DNA of 64,000 nt from NCBI RefSeq assembly GCF_019279795.1, contig NC_056743.1:871642478-871706477 (forward strand), in the 5' to 3' direction. Shown here piece by piece: positions 31,943 to 42,929 of the stretch. The notes beneath the pieces were generated by a model. That model searched no databases, was not told where the DNA came from, and saw nothing but the letters and a program-made list of their open reading frames with translations. The DNA comes from Protopterus annectens (taxonomy: Eukaryota > Chordata > Ceratodontiformes > Protopteridae). Both the position numbers and the translations under genes were made by a program. The first letter of the stretch is position 1. Each line of letters begins with the position of its first letter.

Positions 31943-34041
31943 ATGGCAGACTGTGACTTTTACTGGAAATTGGGAGATGATCTATATGCGGTGACACCTA
32001 AACCTGCCCTAACTTGGATCATCACTCAGACAGAGAACATCATAACTGTATGTAGACTAAACTGTGATAGACATCCTAAAAAGTGTGCTTCCAACCCTTT
32101 TGGAGATTTATACCAAAGACTAAATGAGTCAGGATTTCCACTGGCCAAGTCTCCATTAGATTCCTCCTGCATAGCTGAATTTCAGAGAAAAGATGACACC
32201 ACGGATACCCTATCTCCAAGTTTGGAGATATATGCCATGGACAATAGTTCAACTGTATTTGATGGTTTGGGACATGTGGTGAGGTATACAAGAGGATGTA
32301 AAACTGTAAGTAGTGCTAGAGTTATACAACGTATTAAAATGATAATTAACATGACAGCAGTTGATATTACTACCAGGTATCCACATTGTAAAATTTTGAA
32401 ATTATGGCCAGTTAATTCCTTGCATATCAAATATAGACATTACAAATGTAAAAGGAGTAAACGTGATGTTACAGGTATTCTAGGCATTGCACTGGGTGCA
32501 GTCGGAAGAGGGACTGAATTCTTAAACAGTGTAGATATAGATACCCTACATAGCAAATTGGGTCATCTGGATACTGACCTAAACATGGCCTTTAAACTAC
32601 TAGCAGACCACGATCCTGAACTGGGACAAAGAACTGTAGACAGTATTTTAACTCAAACTGTCATGTGGAGGTGGATTGAACACGCAAATACATATACAGA
32701 ACAGATTTTAAATAACCTCACAACAGAAGTAAATCAGACCTTTTGCATTCTATCTCAGTTGGCTGCTAATCTAATCAATGGAATCCACGGTGGTGCAGCA
32801 GTAGCATTGTTGCCTCACAGCAAGAGGTTCTCCCGTTCAATTCTCGGCTGGAGTGTGGAGAGTGCCTTCTATGTGGAGTCTGCATGCCCTCCCCGCAGTT
32901 GGGTGGCATTCAAAAGACATGCATAAATGGGTGTGCCTTCGTTGAAGGTTGGACGTTGAGCTGGCACCTCCGCATTCTTAAAATCTACTGCCAATCATTA
33001 GCGGACGGGAGTTCCACTGTGGCGACCCCTAACAGGGGAAAGCCGAAAGACAAACAAACTCAGTTGGCTGCTAATCAGCAATATTTGCAATTTACCCAAA
33101 CTTGGGGGGCTAAAAAGGCAACCCATTGGCAAAGAAAACTGCAACTATATCATTGGTTGAAGCCAAAAAAGTCCTGTATACTGATTTTTGACTATCTTGC
33201 TAGTAAAAAAGGAACAAATCAGGTCTGTCCATTTGTTACATTGCCCTTGCAATTTGGAAATAATTGGTGGGTGTCTCAAATTGAGTCTACTTTGATTGAT
33301 TATAATGATGTACCCATTGATTTAGCAGGTTGTGAGACCTGGCCCCAGGAGTGGGTATGCATAATGGTGAAAAGAAAGCCTCACCCATGCTTACATAATG
33401 GAACTGGGGAATGCACTTGGCACAGGTATGTAGTAAATGGTATGGACATCTACCAACTAAATGATACCACAGTCTGTGTAATATCCTCCTGTAAATTAGC
33501 CTAGAGTGAAGGGATAATTACAAATGGTGGAGCACACTGTAAAAGTAACATCCATGCAATTATTGATTTTTGTACTGGAGAACTTGTTAGATTGACTAGA
33601 TGGATGGACATCACATTTAATGCTAGCATAGAACCATTACACACTTTTAGATAGCCATCTCTAGTCCACTCGGACTTTCAACAGATGAAGCAGGAAGGAC
33701 AAATAGTGTTGCAACTATTAAATAAAACATTGAATGATGTGCATCAAACAGTGATTAAAATGATTAAAGACAAAGGTACCATTGTAAAAATTGCAAATGA
33801 AATACAAGACATAACTGTTTCGCACTGGTATGATATTTTTATGTGGTCATCTAAAGCTTCAGTGTGGTTTAATTTGTTGTTGCATCTCTTGCTGTTGACC
33901 ACAATAGTTTCAGTGTTATTTTGCTTAATATCATGCTGCATTTACTGTAAAGTAATGAGGAGATACAAATTAATGCTGTCAGTTTTAACTCTCATAAGGG
34001 ATACACAGCATACGTTGCTCGATGCAAGGGATAGTCTGTGA
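31943..34041 (+). pseudogene. Retroviral env remnant interrupted by a SINE
   Basis: The surface-subunit part starts at 31943. A furin-like KRSKRD site is at 32450-32467 (residue ~174), followed by a glycine/alanine-rich hydrophobic fusion-peptide-like run. At codon ~277 the frame enters a SINE (32772-33058) and terminates inside it at 32926. Transmembrane-subunit sequence resumes after 33076, has a stop at 33502 and others before 33685, and ends in an open frame (33685-34041) with a hydrophobic membrane anchor at about 33838-33950 and a short basic tail. The final TGA (34039-34041) lies in the first bases of the 3' LTR. No CX6CC motif was seen. Confidence 0.85.
32772..33058 (+). mobile_element. 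SINE inserted in env
   Basis: An exact 18-bp target duplication, ctcagttggctgctaatc, is at 32754-32771 and 33059-33076. The insert has a tRNA-like head (ggtggtgcagcagtagcatt), the conserved middle (tatgtggagtctgcatgc) and a 3' part with gtggcgacccctaacagggg and agccgaaagac. Same family as 11230-11548, opposite strand. Confidence 0.93.
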
Positions 34042-35116
34042 TGGATCCACATAGTCTACCTGTTTTTTGTTATGCCTCGAACCACATACCACTGTGTATG
34101 TTTGCTTATTGCTTGATCTGACATGTTGCTACAATACTATATGCTGCTAAATATTGTAACAATATGCTTAAGAGCAGGCCTTGCTCACTGATTACTGGTA
34201 TAACTGAACTCTTGTTGACTTGTAAGTTGTTTATCAGCTTAAAATATGTTTACCAGAATATGGGGGATTTCAATGAGGAACTATATCACAAGTTTGTGGG
34301 CTAACTGTTCTTTAGAAAAGGGAAGTAAGGCCATAGCTCTCAACCTTCCATCTCCAAAACGAGGACCACTAGCCCTCATAATGTGGAACAAATGAGCAAA
34401 ATGTGGAACACATATTAATGGCTTACTAACAACTTCTACTAGGAAGGCAATAGGATGGTTAAAATATGCTGGTTTTACTTATAAAGAAGATCTTTTAATG
34501 AATTAATATGCTTTATTTCTATTTACCATGGATTTCACTTAAAAAAAACTATTAACACTGAATGTGTGACACAGACTTTCAGTGTGGAACTTCAAGGAAC
34601 TTCGAGGAACATGAACTTTTTAAGACCCCAAATGAGGTACGTTCCTCATAATGAGGTACACTTGAGGGGTATGAGTAAGGCATAAGACCAGATAATACGA
34701 GACTTGTTTACAACTTAGAAAATGATTTGTAATTTTCTAAAATATTCCATCAGCTCATGATGAGCTTGTGATCTATATGTCATTAGTCAAACCTATTGAC
34801 CCTGTTGTAAAAAGCTAAAATGGAAATCATCATCCGGATTTGATCACAGCATCAGCCTGAACTGAGCATACAGCCATTTTGCCAGTGTCGGCCCTGTCTT
34901 GACTGAACAGATAGCTGCATTGAATAGGATTGAAGTCTCCCTATCAGTGGCAAAGATTATGTTGTTTATGCATATGCTTGTAAGTACATGATTTATTAGT
35001 TGTTTTTGTTTATTTAGTAGGGTTTTGCTTAATAAATTGTTAAGTTTGAGCCTTGGTGTTTTGTGTCATTTCTAATTCTGTATTAACCTCAGAATTTAAA
35101 GTAAAGGACTAGTTCA
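34037..35116 (+). repeat. 3' LTR, with MITE insertion and promoter deletion
   Basis: Starts tgtgatggatcc and ends agttca like the 5' LTR. It is longer (1080 bp) because a 342-bp hAT-like MITE plus its duplication lies inside. Compared with the 5' LTR it lacks ~22 bp around 34805-34815, which removes the TATA box. The polyadenylation signal is kept (about 35031). Confidence 0.92.
34332..34673. mobile_element. hAT-like MITE inside the 3' LTR
   Basis: 8-bp target duplication agtaaggc (34324-34331 and 34674-34681); the other LTR shows the empty site. The termini catagctctcaac and catacccctcaa (read inward) form a short imperfect inverted repeat. Length 342 bp, non-coding. The 8-bp duplication and CA-starting ends fit the hAT superfamily. 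Confidence 0.8.
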
Positions 35117-36007
35117 ACAACACATAATAAGTGCCAGACTCATGGACTGAAGCAAAAAGCCAAAAAATACATGGTTGTATCCTTTCGGAAGTATGTTACC
35201 TTGGGGAACTACCACATTAAAAATATACCCCTAACAACTGACCCAGTTGTTTTAGGTTTTGGAAACAGATGTGGACAGTGACCTAACTTTTTACCAACAT
35301 GTGTCCACTGTCATAAGAAAGTACTTTTATAGTTCTCAGCTTATAAACAATGGGATTACATTTAGATGTAGTGATGTCATTATGCCTCCTTACTCAACCA
35401 TCTTTAGGCCATTCATTAAATATAATGCCTCTTTGGCATGTATTTGTCCAAACACACGCAACAACTCAAATTCACACAGAGATACCTTACTAAATGGATA
35501 CAAGGCCTAAACTATATGTTCTACATGAACTGACTCAAAGCCTTGTCACTATACTCTGTATCCTACAGATTGCTAAGAGGTGACCTATGTCTGGCATACA
35601 AGCATCCTCCGACCCATTACTGATGGACCTGCTACTTCACAACAGCAAGTCAAATGTCATCAGAAATACTCAGTCCAGGAATTCAAACCTCTTCTGAAAC
35701 ATAACAGAACAGTATGAACAGGTATATCTTGCAGGGGATACCACTGCTTTGAAACAGACTCCTCATCCATATAAATAAAGCTTATCTCTGTCCATATTCA
35801 AGCACAATTTGGATCTATAGATGGTTAAAAGAAAAGTTACCCCAGGACTGCACCCTGTACTACTGAAGGACAGAGGCAGCTCCTAAATGCTTCATCTCAT
35901 GCATGAGTCTCAATTTATCCCAATTATTTCTCACTAGGGAGATCTAGCACCAAATATCTTAAATGCATTCAAGCACCAAAAGGTGCTAGCTTAGTACTTA
36001 CTTATGA
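35117..36007 (+). mobile_element. CR1-like LINE, copy B, 3' part
   Basis: Continues the reading frame interrupted by the retrovirus: residues such as CQTHGLK near 35130, then VDSDLTFYQHVSTVIRKYF (about 35270-35330), PPYSTIFRPFIKYNASL (about 35385-35435) and later C-terminal wording in shifted frames. It ends in the family tail (tagcttagtac..tatgaacc) next to a (CT)n tract. Confidence 0.78.
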
Positions 36008-36076
<69 letters not shown>

Positions 36077-36108
36077 CACGTACACAAACCAATTCCCTCA
36101 CACATATA

Positions 36109-36153
<45 letters not shown>
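36008..36153. repeat. (CT)n, (TA)n and (GT)n microsatellites
   Basis: CT units to about 36040, TA units to about 36068, then a short spacer and GT units at 36112-36153. They lie between the tail of LINE copy B and the Gypsy LTR. Confidence 0.95.
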
Positions 36154-36159
<6 letters not shown>

Positions 36160-36188
36160 ACACACATACATGTATCCATATTTTGCTC

Positions 36189-36531
36189 TGATATCACCTC
36201 TCTGGGCCAGTAATCAAGAAGCCTGACACCTCACCACTGACACTGGTGAGCGATGTTCACTTGGAACAAAAATAGATACACACACTATTTCCAAACGTAG
36301 TTCTCTGCATCAAGCACAACTTTCCTTAAGAGAACACAGGGAACATACTCAGTCTGGATGTGGGTTTTTCTCTCTCTCTCTCTCCAGGGCCCTGATGAGA
36401 GTCCCAACTGGCACAGCTGTAGAGATGAGTCCTCACCCAAGTCTCCAAGCCAATTTCTCCAGCACTCTCTCTGTGAAACCAATGCTTCATATCCCTGCTC
36501 CATGCAGCTGACACACACTGAGATCTGATTT

Positions 36532-36627
<96 letters not shown>

Positions 36628-37806
36628 CTGGGAAAGGCTGGCACAGATTTACTAGCTATGCCCCCTTCTTCCCAGACTATGAGGTAGTTACACTGCCACC
36701 AGACACTTCAAAGACAGCTACTCTAAGGCTCTTACAAGGGTACCCAATTATGCTGAGCAAAATTAATATTAATACAAATGACAATGTTTGACCGATGCAG
36801 TAAAGCTTTCAGGAGTGGCCACAGAGTCACAGAATAGATACAAGTACTCTCAAATGTTAAAATATTCTCTAAAGTGCCAGCCACAATGAAAAGTTTAAAT
36901 ATATTTAATGATAAATAATAAAAGAACTTGAAAATAATAAATATCTATTTACAATAAACAGAGTTTCAATCACAGGAAATATTAAAATAACACAGATAAA
37001 TAAATTCACACAGATGCATAAAAACAGTTCTTAAGTAAAATCACTATATTTTCTTGACTGATCTAAAGAATTACTATTCTATGGTCACTTACTAGAGCAA
37101 GGCAAGATGAAGTAGGTGAGTGGTCTTCCTTCTTAGTCAGTTCCAAAAACAGAGTGCTCTGAGACTTCAGTCTCATCTAGTATTAAAAAAAACATCATTT
37201 CAGTGATGGATTATAGAATGACATCACATACATCTGGTCACCTGACTTCTGGTTACCATGCTACCCCCTTTTCTAGCAAATGACCCAGAATCTCGCACGT
37301 GTCAATAATAGACACACATAGAGTTTTGCTAAGATCTGTTGAAGCTTCTGGAAGTTACAAAACAATAAAACACTTCCATTCTTTCTACAGGAACTAATAA
37401 ACCATTCTATGGCACAGACATGTCATCTCTGGCTGCAGTCAGCCCTGTAAGATACAATCTTTATGGCCTAAATTAAATCATTTCTCACTATTTTTCAAAG
37501 TTAGTTGGACTAAGATTAACCTCTTCTCTTCCAGTATCCTCTGTTAACATATATACATTTCCTCAGTTACCACAGTACAGGCTGATATAAATGTATATTT
37601 CTTTTCTGTCCAGCAGGACACATGGTTGATACATTTTTAACACAAACTGTACAAATGCATTTTCAACACAACCATCTGTACAGATCAGTTTGATATACAA
37701 ACAATATATCATTCTTTACAAAATTCCAGCTAGTTGTGCTAGCATATGTTACACATCCACTGCCCTACTTCTCCTGGCATAGCTGGCAATACTTCACATC
37801 ATTACA
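36189..37806 (-). repeat. Gypsy 3' LTR
   Basis: Matches 46214-47757 along its length, e.g. ctgggaaaggctggcacaga, followed in both by tttacta, and tgttacacatccactgccct near the right end. In element orientation it begins TGTAATGATGTG. It contains a long (CA)n tract (about 36533-36626), which is much shorter in the other LTR. Confidence 0.85.
36533..36626. repeat. (CA)n microsatellite inside Gypsy LTR
   Basis: About 46 CA units. The corresponding place in the other LTR (46557-46577) has only about 10. Open frames across it are artefacts. Confidence 0.96.
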
Positions 37807-37820
37807 TCTTTCCCCCTTTG
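37807..37820 (-). promoter_or_regulatory. Gypsy polypurine tract
   Basis: Minus strand CAAAGGGGGAAAGA directly precedes the 3' LTR start, where plus-strand DNA synthesis is primed in LTR elements. Confidence 0.8.
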
Positions 37821-37849
37821 AAGACTCAAGCTAGTTTTCCAAGTGACCC

Positions 37850-40448
37850 TTGAGAAACACTGCTTGAGATAAATGTGCCTGTCTGGCTAACATTGACCCA
37901 TACCCTGTCTTAAGAATCCATCTTTACAGGCAGGGACTAAAGGTTGAGGTGTCTCTATTTACATCAAAAATAAATGTACTTCAAGGCTGGTCAAACAGGA
38001 CAATGCACTTGAGCTGCTTCATGTTCAAATCACCATAGGTAATAGCCAATACCACTTCCTTGCAAGCTATAGGTCCCCCTCTATGACCTAGGAAACATGA
38101 TTAAACTTATTAGAAACACTAACCATCCAACCCAACACCATATTTATGGGTGACTTTAACTACCCCACTATTAACTGGGAATCCTATACAACTCCTCATT
38201 GGTCAGACCCTAGATATCTGCATCCTGCCCCCACCCACCATTAAGGAAACCAGGGTAAAATATTTCTCCAAAGCCAACTTCATGCTTCTTAAGACAGAAG
38301 TGGCAAACTTCATGACACCCATGCAGATGGACAATACAGTTACAACTGCTGAATCCTACACAAATGCACTCTATAAGCACTTACACAAACAGAACCAAGA
38401 TGCTATCCTCCAAAAAAAGGACGCCAATCTGGTGGTCTCCTGCCATAAACAAACTCTACAACAGAAGGAAGAAACTGTTGCAAAAGAGAGTAAAATCCCA
38501 TGAGTGGAGGAGCTGCCTGGTCAGCCTCAGTAAGAAGCTGAGATCCCTTAAATGATCCTCCAAAGCTAGCTACGAAAACAAAATCACCACTGATTCTAAG
38601 GGCAACCACAAAGCATTCTATAGGTATGTCAAGAATCTCAATGGCAACACCCAGATCTGCTCTGAGTTACAGCACAATGGCATGAAAATTACAGAACCAA
38701 CTGATATTGCCAACATCCTGGCAGATAGGTTCAGTGCTAACTTTACACCCCTCTCACACCCTAAAGGGCCCATATCTATACAGGAAGAATGCAGAGTCCC
38801 TGTAATCACATCTATGCAGGTAAAGGCTGCACTCTCTAAAACCAAAAACACAGCATCCATGGGAATGGACAACATCCCAGGCTGCGTTTTACATGAACTT
38901 CAGAATGAACTGGCTCCCCACCTAAGCACCATGTTCAGTCATAGTCTCACATCAGGCTTTATGCCCAGTGAATGGCACACAGCAACAGTTATCCCACTCC
39001 ACAAAGGGGGAGCCGCCCCTGATCCTGGGAACTATCGCCCTGTTAGCCTGACGAGCCTGGTCTGCAAGGCCATGGAATGTATCATCATGGAACTCATACA
39101 TAAAGACATTGGTAACCTCCAAACTCTGGACCCCATCCAGTTCGGGATTGTGAAAGGCAGATCATGCCTTCTGAACCTGATCAACTTCTTTGAGGCAGCC
39201 ACCAAAGCCGGAGACGAGGATAAGGTGATTCACACAGCCTATCTTGACCTCACCAAGGCTTTTGACACTATCCCCCATTCTGGAATTGTAGCTAAACTCA
39301 CTAAACTAGGTATAAATCCCTACATCACAAAATGGGTTGCCAACTGGCTCACTGACAGAACCCACACTGTAAAAGTTGCAGACTCCAATCTGACTTCAGA
39401 CCAGTGACAAGTGGAGTACCACAGGGTTCAGTCCTGGGACCTCTCCTGTTTGGTATCTGCTTCTCTGAAATACAGGCTAACACAGAAGGTCTCTGGCTAA
39501 ATAAGTTTGCAGATGACTGCAAACTAGGAGCCATAGTTGAGTCCCCAAAAGATGTGGACATCCTACAGAAGGGCCTCACTGAGACAGATGCCTGGTGTCA
39601 GAGGCATGGCCTCAAGCTTAAAGCCAAAAAGTGCATTGCCATCCCCTTTGGTAAAAACTCAGTACCCATGAACTACCACATAAACGGCAGTCCAATGAAT
39701 GCCAAATGTGTGATAAGAGACCTTGGGACCCAGGTGGACAGTAATCTCTCCTTTGATAATCACATTACCACAGTAGTCAGGAAATCCTTCTGTGTGGCAG
39801 ACCTCATCACAAAAGGGCTCTGAGCCAGGAAAAAAGAGGTCATTGTTCCCCTCTACTCAGCACTCATTAGACCCACTATAGAGTACAATGGCCATTTTGG
39901 AATGTACCTCACAAGACATCTGCAGGGAAGCTGGAAAGGTCACAGAAGTACCTCACAAAGAGGATTACTGGCCTCAAACAGATGCCCTACACTAACCATC
40001 TTAAAAAAACTCCAGCTTTACTCTGTAGCATATTGCCTACTCTGAGGAGATCTCTGCCTAAAATATTAAGTTATGTTAAACCCAGTGCTGTTGGACATGC
40101 TACACCTAAAGAACTCCCAGTCTTTCCGAGCTACATGCTCTAGGGACCTAAACCTTGTCACCAGAATAAACAGGACATGCTGGAGGGAAAGATTCCTGTT
40201 CCACATACTTCCTATATTCTGGAACAAGCTACCCATCTATGCCAAGCAAAGTTCCTCATTAGCACTCTTCAAGAAAAATCTTGATGAGTGGATGGGAAAT
40301 AGGAAATACAGCCTGTGGATCACTTCTGTGGCTCTGCTCAACAGGGGCACAGGAAATTAACTTTCTTGGGTGGCGTAAGCCAGGGAACTTTGTTGGCTAG
40401 GCTTACTTAGGCCCTTGGGCTGATAGCCTAGTACCTACCTAAGAACAC
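37850..40448 (+). mobile_element. CR1-like LINE, copy C
   Basis: Longest copy of the family, with endonuclease and reverse transcriptase regions. The 5' end is truncated just inside the Gypsy polypurine tract, within the endonuclease domain. The 3' end closes with gatagcctagtacctaccta. It is followed at once by copy D in the same orientation. Confidence 0.8.
37930..40360 (+). pseudogene. CR1-like LINE ORF2, endonuclease plus reverse transcriptase (copy C)
   Basis: Endonuclease traces include a GGVSIYIK-like segment (about 37950) and GDFNYPTINWES (about 38146), the Mg-binding GDFN block of APE-type endonucleases. The reverse transcriptase is well preserved at 38682-39407: GNYRPVSLTSLVCKAMECII, QFGIVKGRSCLLNLINFFEA, AYLDLTKAFDTIPHSG. 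After a stop or frameshift at 39405, 39404-39823 continues with TSGVPQGSVLGPLLFGI and FADDCKLGAI, the catalytic box. The C-terminal part is at 40073-40360. Only a handful of breaks separate these blocks, so it is among the younger copies, but it is not intact. Confidence 0.88.
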
Positions 40449-42910
40449 CAAACATAGATGCACAAAGATTTCTGCATTTTGTAAACACAAACTTCCTGGA
40501 CCAGATAGTCAATACACCAATCAGGGGTGCAACCTTACCGGATCTGGTCCTCACTAATATGGGAGCCTGCAGCACATCCCCTACTATAATGCCTTCCCTG
40601 GGAAGGTCAGACCACAAAATTGTCTCCTTTGAAGTAAAAAATAAAACCTGGACCCCCTGCTAAACCTGGAATATTCAGGAACTATCTTAAGGCTAACCTC
40701 CTGCTATCAAGTCAGAACCTGGCAAAATTTCAAGCCCCCATAAACCCTGAGAACACTTCTGCCTACGCAGAACTGTTCACAGGAAACCCTGTACAAGCAT
40801 GTTAATAGCTGCATAGAGGTAGCTGTACCCAGCAGGAAGAAGCACAGAACTAACTCAAAACACAAGCCACCCTGGTAGAATCACAATATCAGTCATCTGT
40901 ATAACAGGAGGAAGAAAATCATTGCAAAAATTAGGAGGTGAAGCACCCAGCAGGATAAAAGCACTCTCATCAATCTAAACAAATCAGAGGACAAAAAGTC
41001 TTCCAAGGTAAGTTTGGCCTCCCAGGCCAAGGACAACCACAAAGCATTCTTTAGTTATGTCCGCAACCTCAAAGGCAATACACAATCGTGTGCAGAGCTC
41101 ATTGAAAATGGAGCCACCTGTACTGAGCCAGAAGTTATAGCAAACTTCCTGGCTGATAAATTCAGCTCCAACTTTATTCATCTCTCCTCCTCAACCTTCC
41201 CTCAGGAAATGTCATCTAATATAACTCCCTCAGGAAATATCAAATATAACTCCCCCCTGCAGTCACTAGGGAACAGGTCCTTAATGCTCTCTCTAAGACC
41301 ACACTGCATCAATGGGTGCTGACAATATCCCAGGATGCCTTCTAAACAGCATGAAACATGACCTATCAGGGCCTCTGGAATTACTATTAACTGTAGCCTT
41401 CAAACAAGCTTCTTGCCTCATGAAAGGAGAAAGGCAACAGTCATCTCTCTGCACAAAGGTGGGGCAACTACATATCCATAAGTCTCACTAGTCTTGTATG
41501 TAAAACCATGGAAAGAAGGATCATGGAGATAATTGTAATATAGTAAACCTCCAGACACTGGACCCAACCCAATTTGGATTCGTCAAGGGCAGATCATGCC
41601 TACTCAACCTGGTGGACTTCTTTCAGAAGGTCACCAAAGCAATAGATGAGGACAAAATTGTTCACACTGCCTACCTTGACCTGGCCAAGGTATTTGACAC
41701 ACTACCCCACTCAGGCACTGTTGACAAACTCAAAAGTTTAGATACAAACCCGTATGTCACCCAGTAGATAGCCATCTGGCTCACAGACAAGACCTAGAAA
41801 GTAAGAATTGTGGAATCCACCTCTACAAAGAGGCCAGTCACAAGTAGAGTCCCTCAGGGATCAGTCCTTGGACTGCTTCTTTTTAGTATTTACTTCTCAG
41901 AAGTCAAGGCCAACATCAGTGGTCTCTGGATGACTAAATTTGTAGATGATTACAAATTAGGAGCTGTCATTGAATCTCACACTGACACAAATGTTCTACA
42001 GAAGGGGCTGACACAAACAACTGGTGTCAGAGCCATTGACTAAAACTAAATACCAAGAAATGCATAACAGTATCCTTTGGGAAGTCATCCATACCTGATA
42101 ACTATCATATTGACAACACACCCCTTAGAGCTGACCCAGTAGTCAGGGACTTAGGGACCACATAGATAGTAATCCAGACTTTGATCATCATGTGTCTAAA
42201 GTGGTGAGGAAATCATTATTTGTTGTACAACGTATAAACAAAGGTATGGCATCTAAGTCCAATGAAGTCATTGTTTCACCGTATTCAGCATTCATCAGAT
42301 CTATCATTGAGTACAATGCCCTCTTTGGTATGCACCTAACCAGACATATCTAACAACTGAAACATCCACAGATGTTCCTCACTGAAAGAATACAGGGCAT
42401 AAGTAATATGTCCTGTGCAGACCACCTCAAGGACCTATCCCTGTATTCTGTCTCCTACAGGATTTTGAGGGGACATCTATACCTGGTACACAGGGCATTG
42501 TCAGACCCCACTCTGATGGACTTTCTGCATATCCACAAAACAAACAGCACCAGAATTACCAATTCTAAAGACTTAAGCCTTGTCTGTGATATAAATAGGA
42601 CCTGCTGGAGAGATAGGTATGTATCCCAGAGACTACCCCATCTATGGAACAGGCTCCTCATCCATGTGAAGCAGAGTTCCTCCCTAACCCAATTCAAGTG
42701 CAACTTGGACAATTGGATGGGAAACCAGAAATTCACCTCTGGTTTGGCACCTATGTCTCTAATGGTCACAGGTAACCTGTAAATGGTTCAATCTCCTAGG
42801 CCCATGCTTACACTGATCAAGGGTAGCAGAACTTATCAGAGATTTGGGATGCATGGCTAGGCTTAAAAAGGCCCTTGTGGTCACTAGCCTAGTAAACACC
42901 TATGAACCTA
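40449..42910 (+). mobile_element. CR1-like LINE, copy D
   Basis: Begins 5'-truncated in the endonuclease region (about 40460-40640: VNTPIRGATLPDLVLTNMG, SLGRSDHKIVSFE) directly after the tail of copy C, and ends ctagtaaacacctatgaacc at about 42910. Gypsy sequence resumes there. Confidence 0.8.
41014..42782 (+). pseudogene. CR1-like LINE reverse transcriptase remnant (copy D)
   Basis: Blocks in order: NHKAFFSYVRNLKGNTQSC (41037), a QFGFVKGRSCLLNLVDFFQ region (about 41570-41620), AYLDLAKVFDTLPHSG (about 41670-41720), TSRVPQGSVLGLLLFSIYFS (about 41835-41895). A catalytic box read FVDDYKLGAV (about 41940) stands in place of FADD. The C-terminal block is at 42372-42782, with INRTCWRDRYVSQRLPHLWN. 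More stops than in copy C. Confidence 0.82.
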
Positions 42911-42929
42911 TCTTTAATGGCACTGCTGA

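Larger units (their letters stand above)
25918..35116 (+). mobile_element. Endogenous retrovirus with two LTRs
   Basis: Complete proviral layout: 5' LTR, primer-binding site, gag, pro-pol, env, 3' LTR. It lies within CR1-like LINE copy B, whose coding sequence stops at 25917 and continues at 35117. Five-base flanks are ccaac and acaac, a probable 5-bp target duplication with one change. Every gene has stops or frameshifts, so it is a fossil. By eye the polymerase wording is closest to class III (ERVL/spuma-related) elements, and the envelope lacks the CX6CC motif of gammaretroviruses. The class assignment is tentative. Confidence 0.9.

Noticed and set aside
36285..36644. Long frames made of Cys/Val or His/Thr repeats (also 5837-6134, 48238-48645, 49337-49669)
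   Set aside because: They are translations of dinucleotide microsatellites and carry no other domain.
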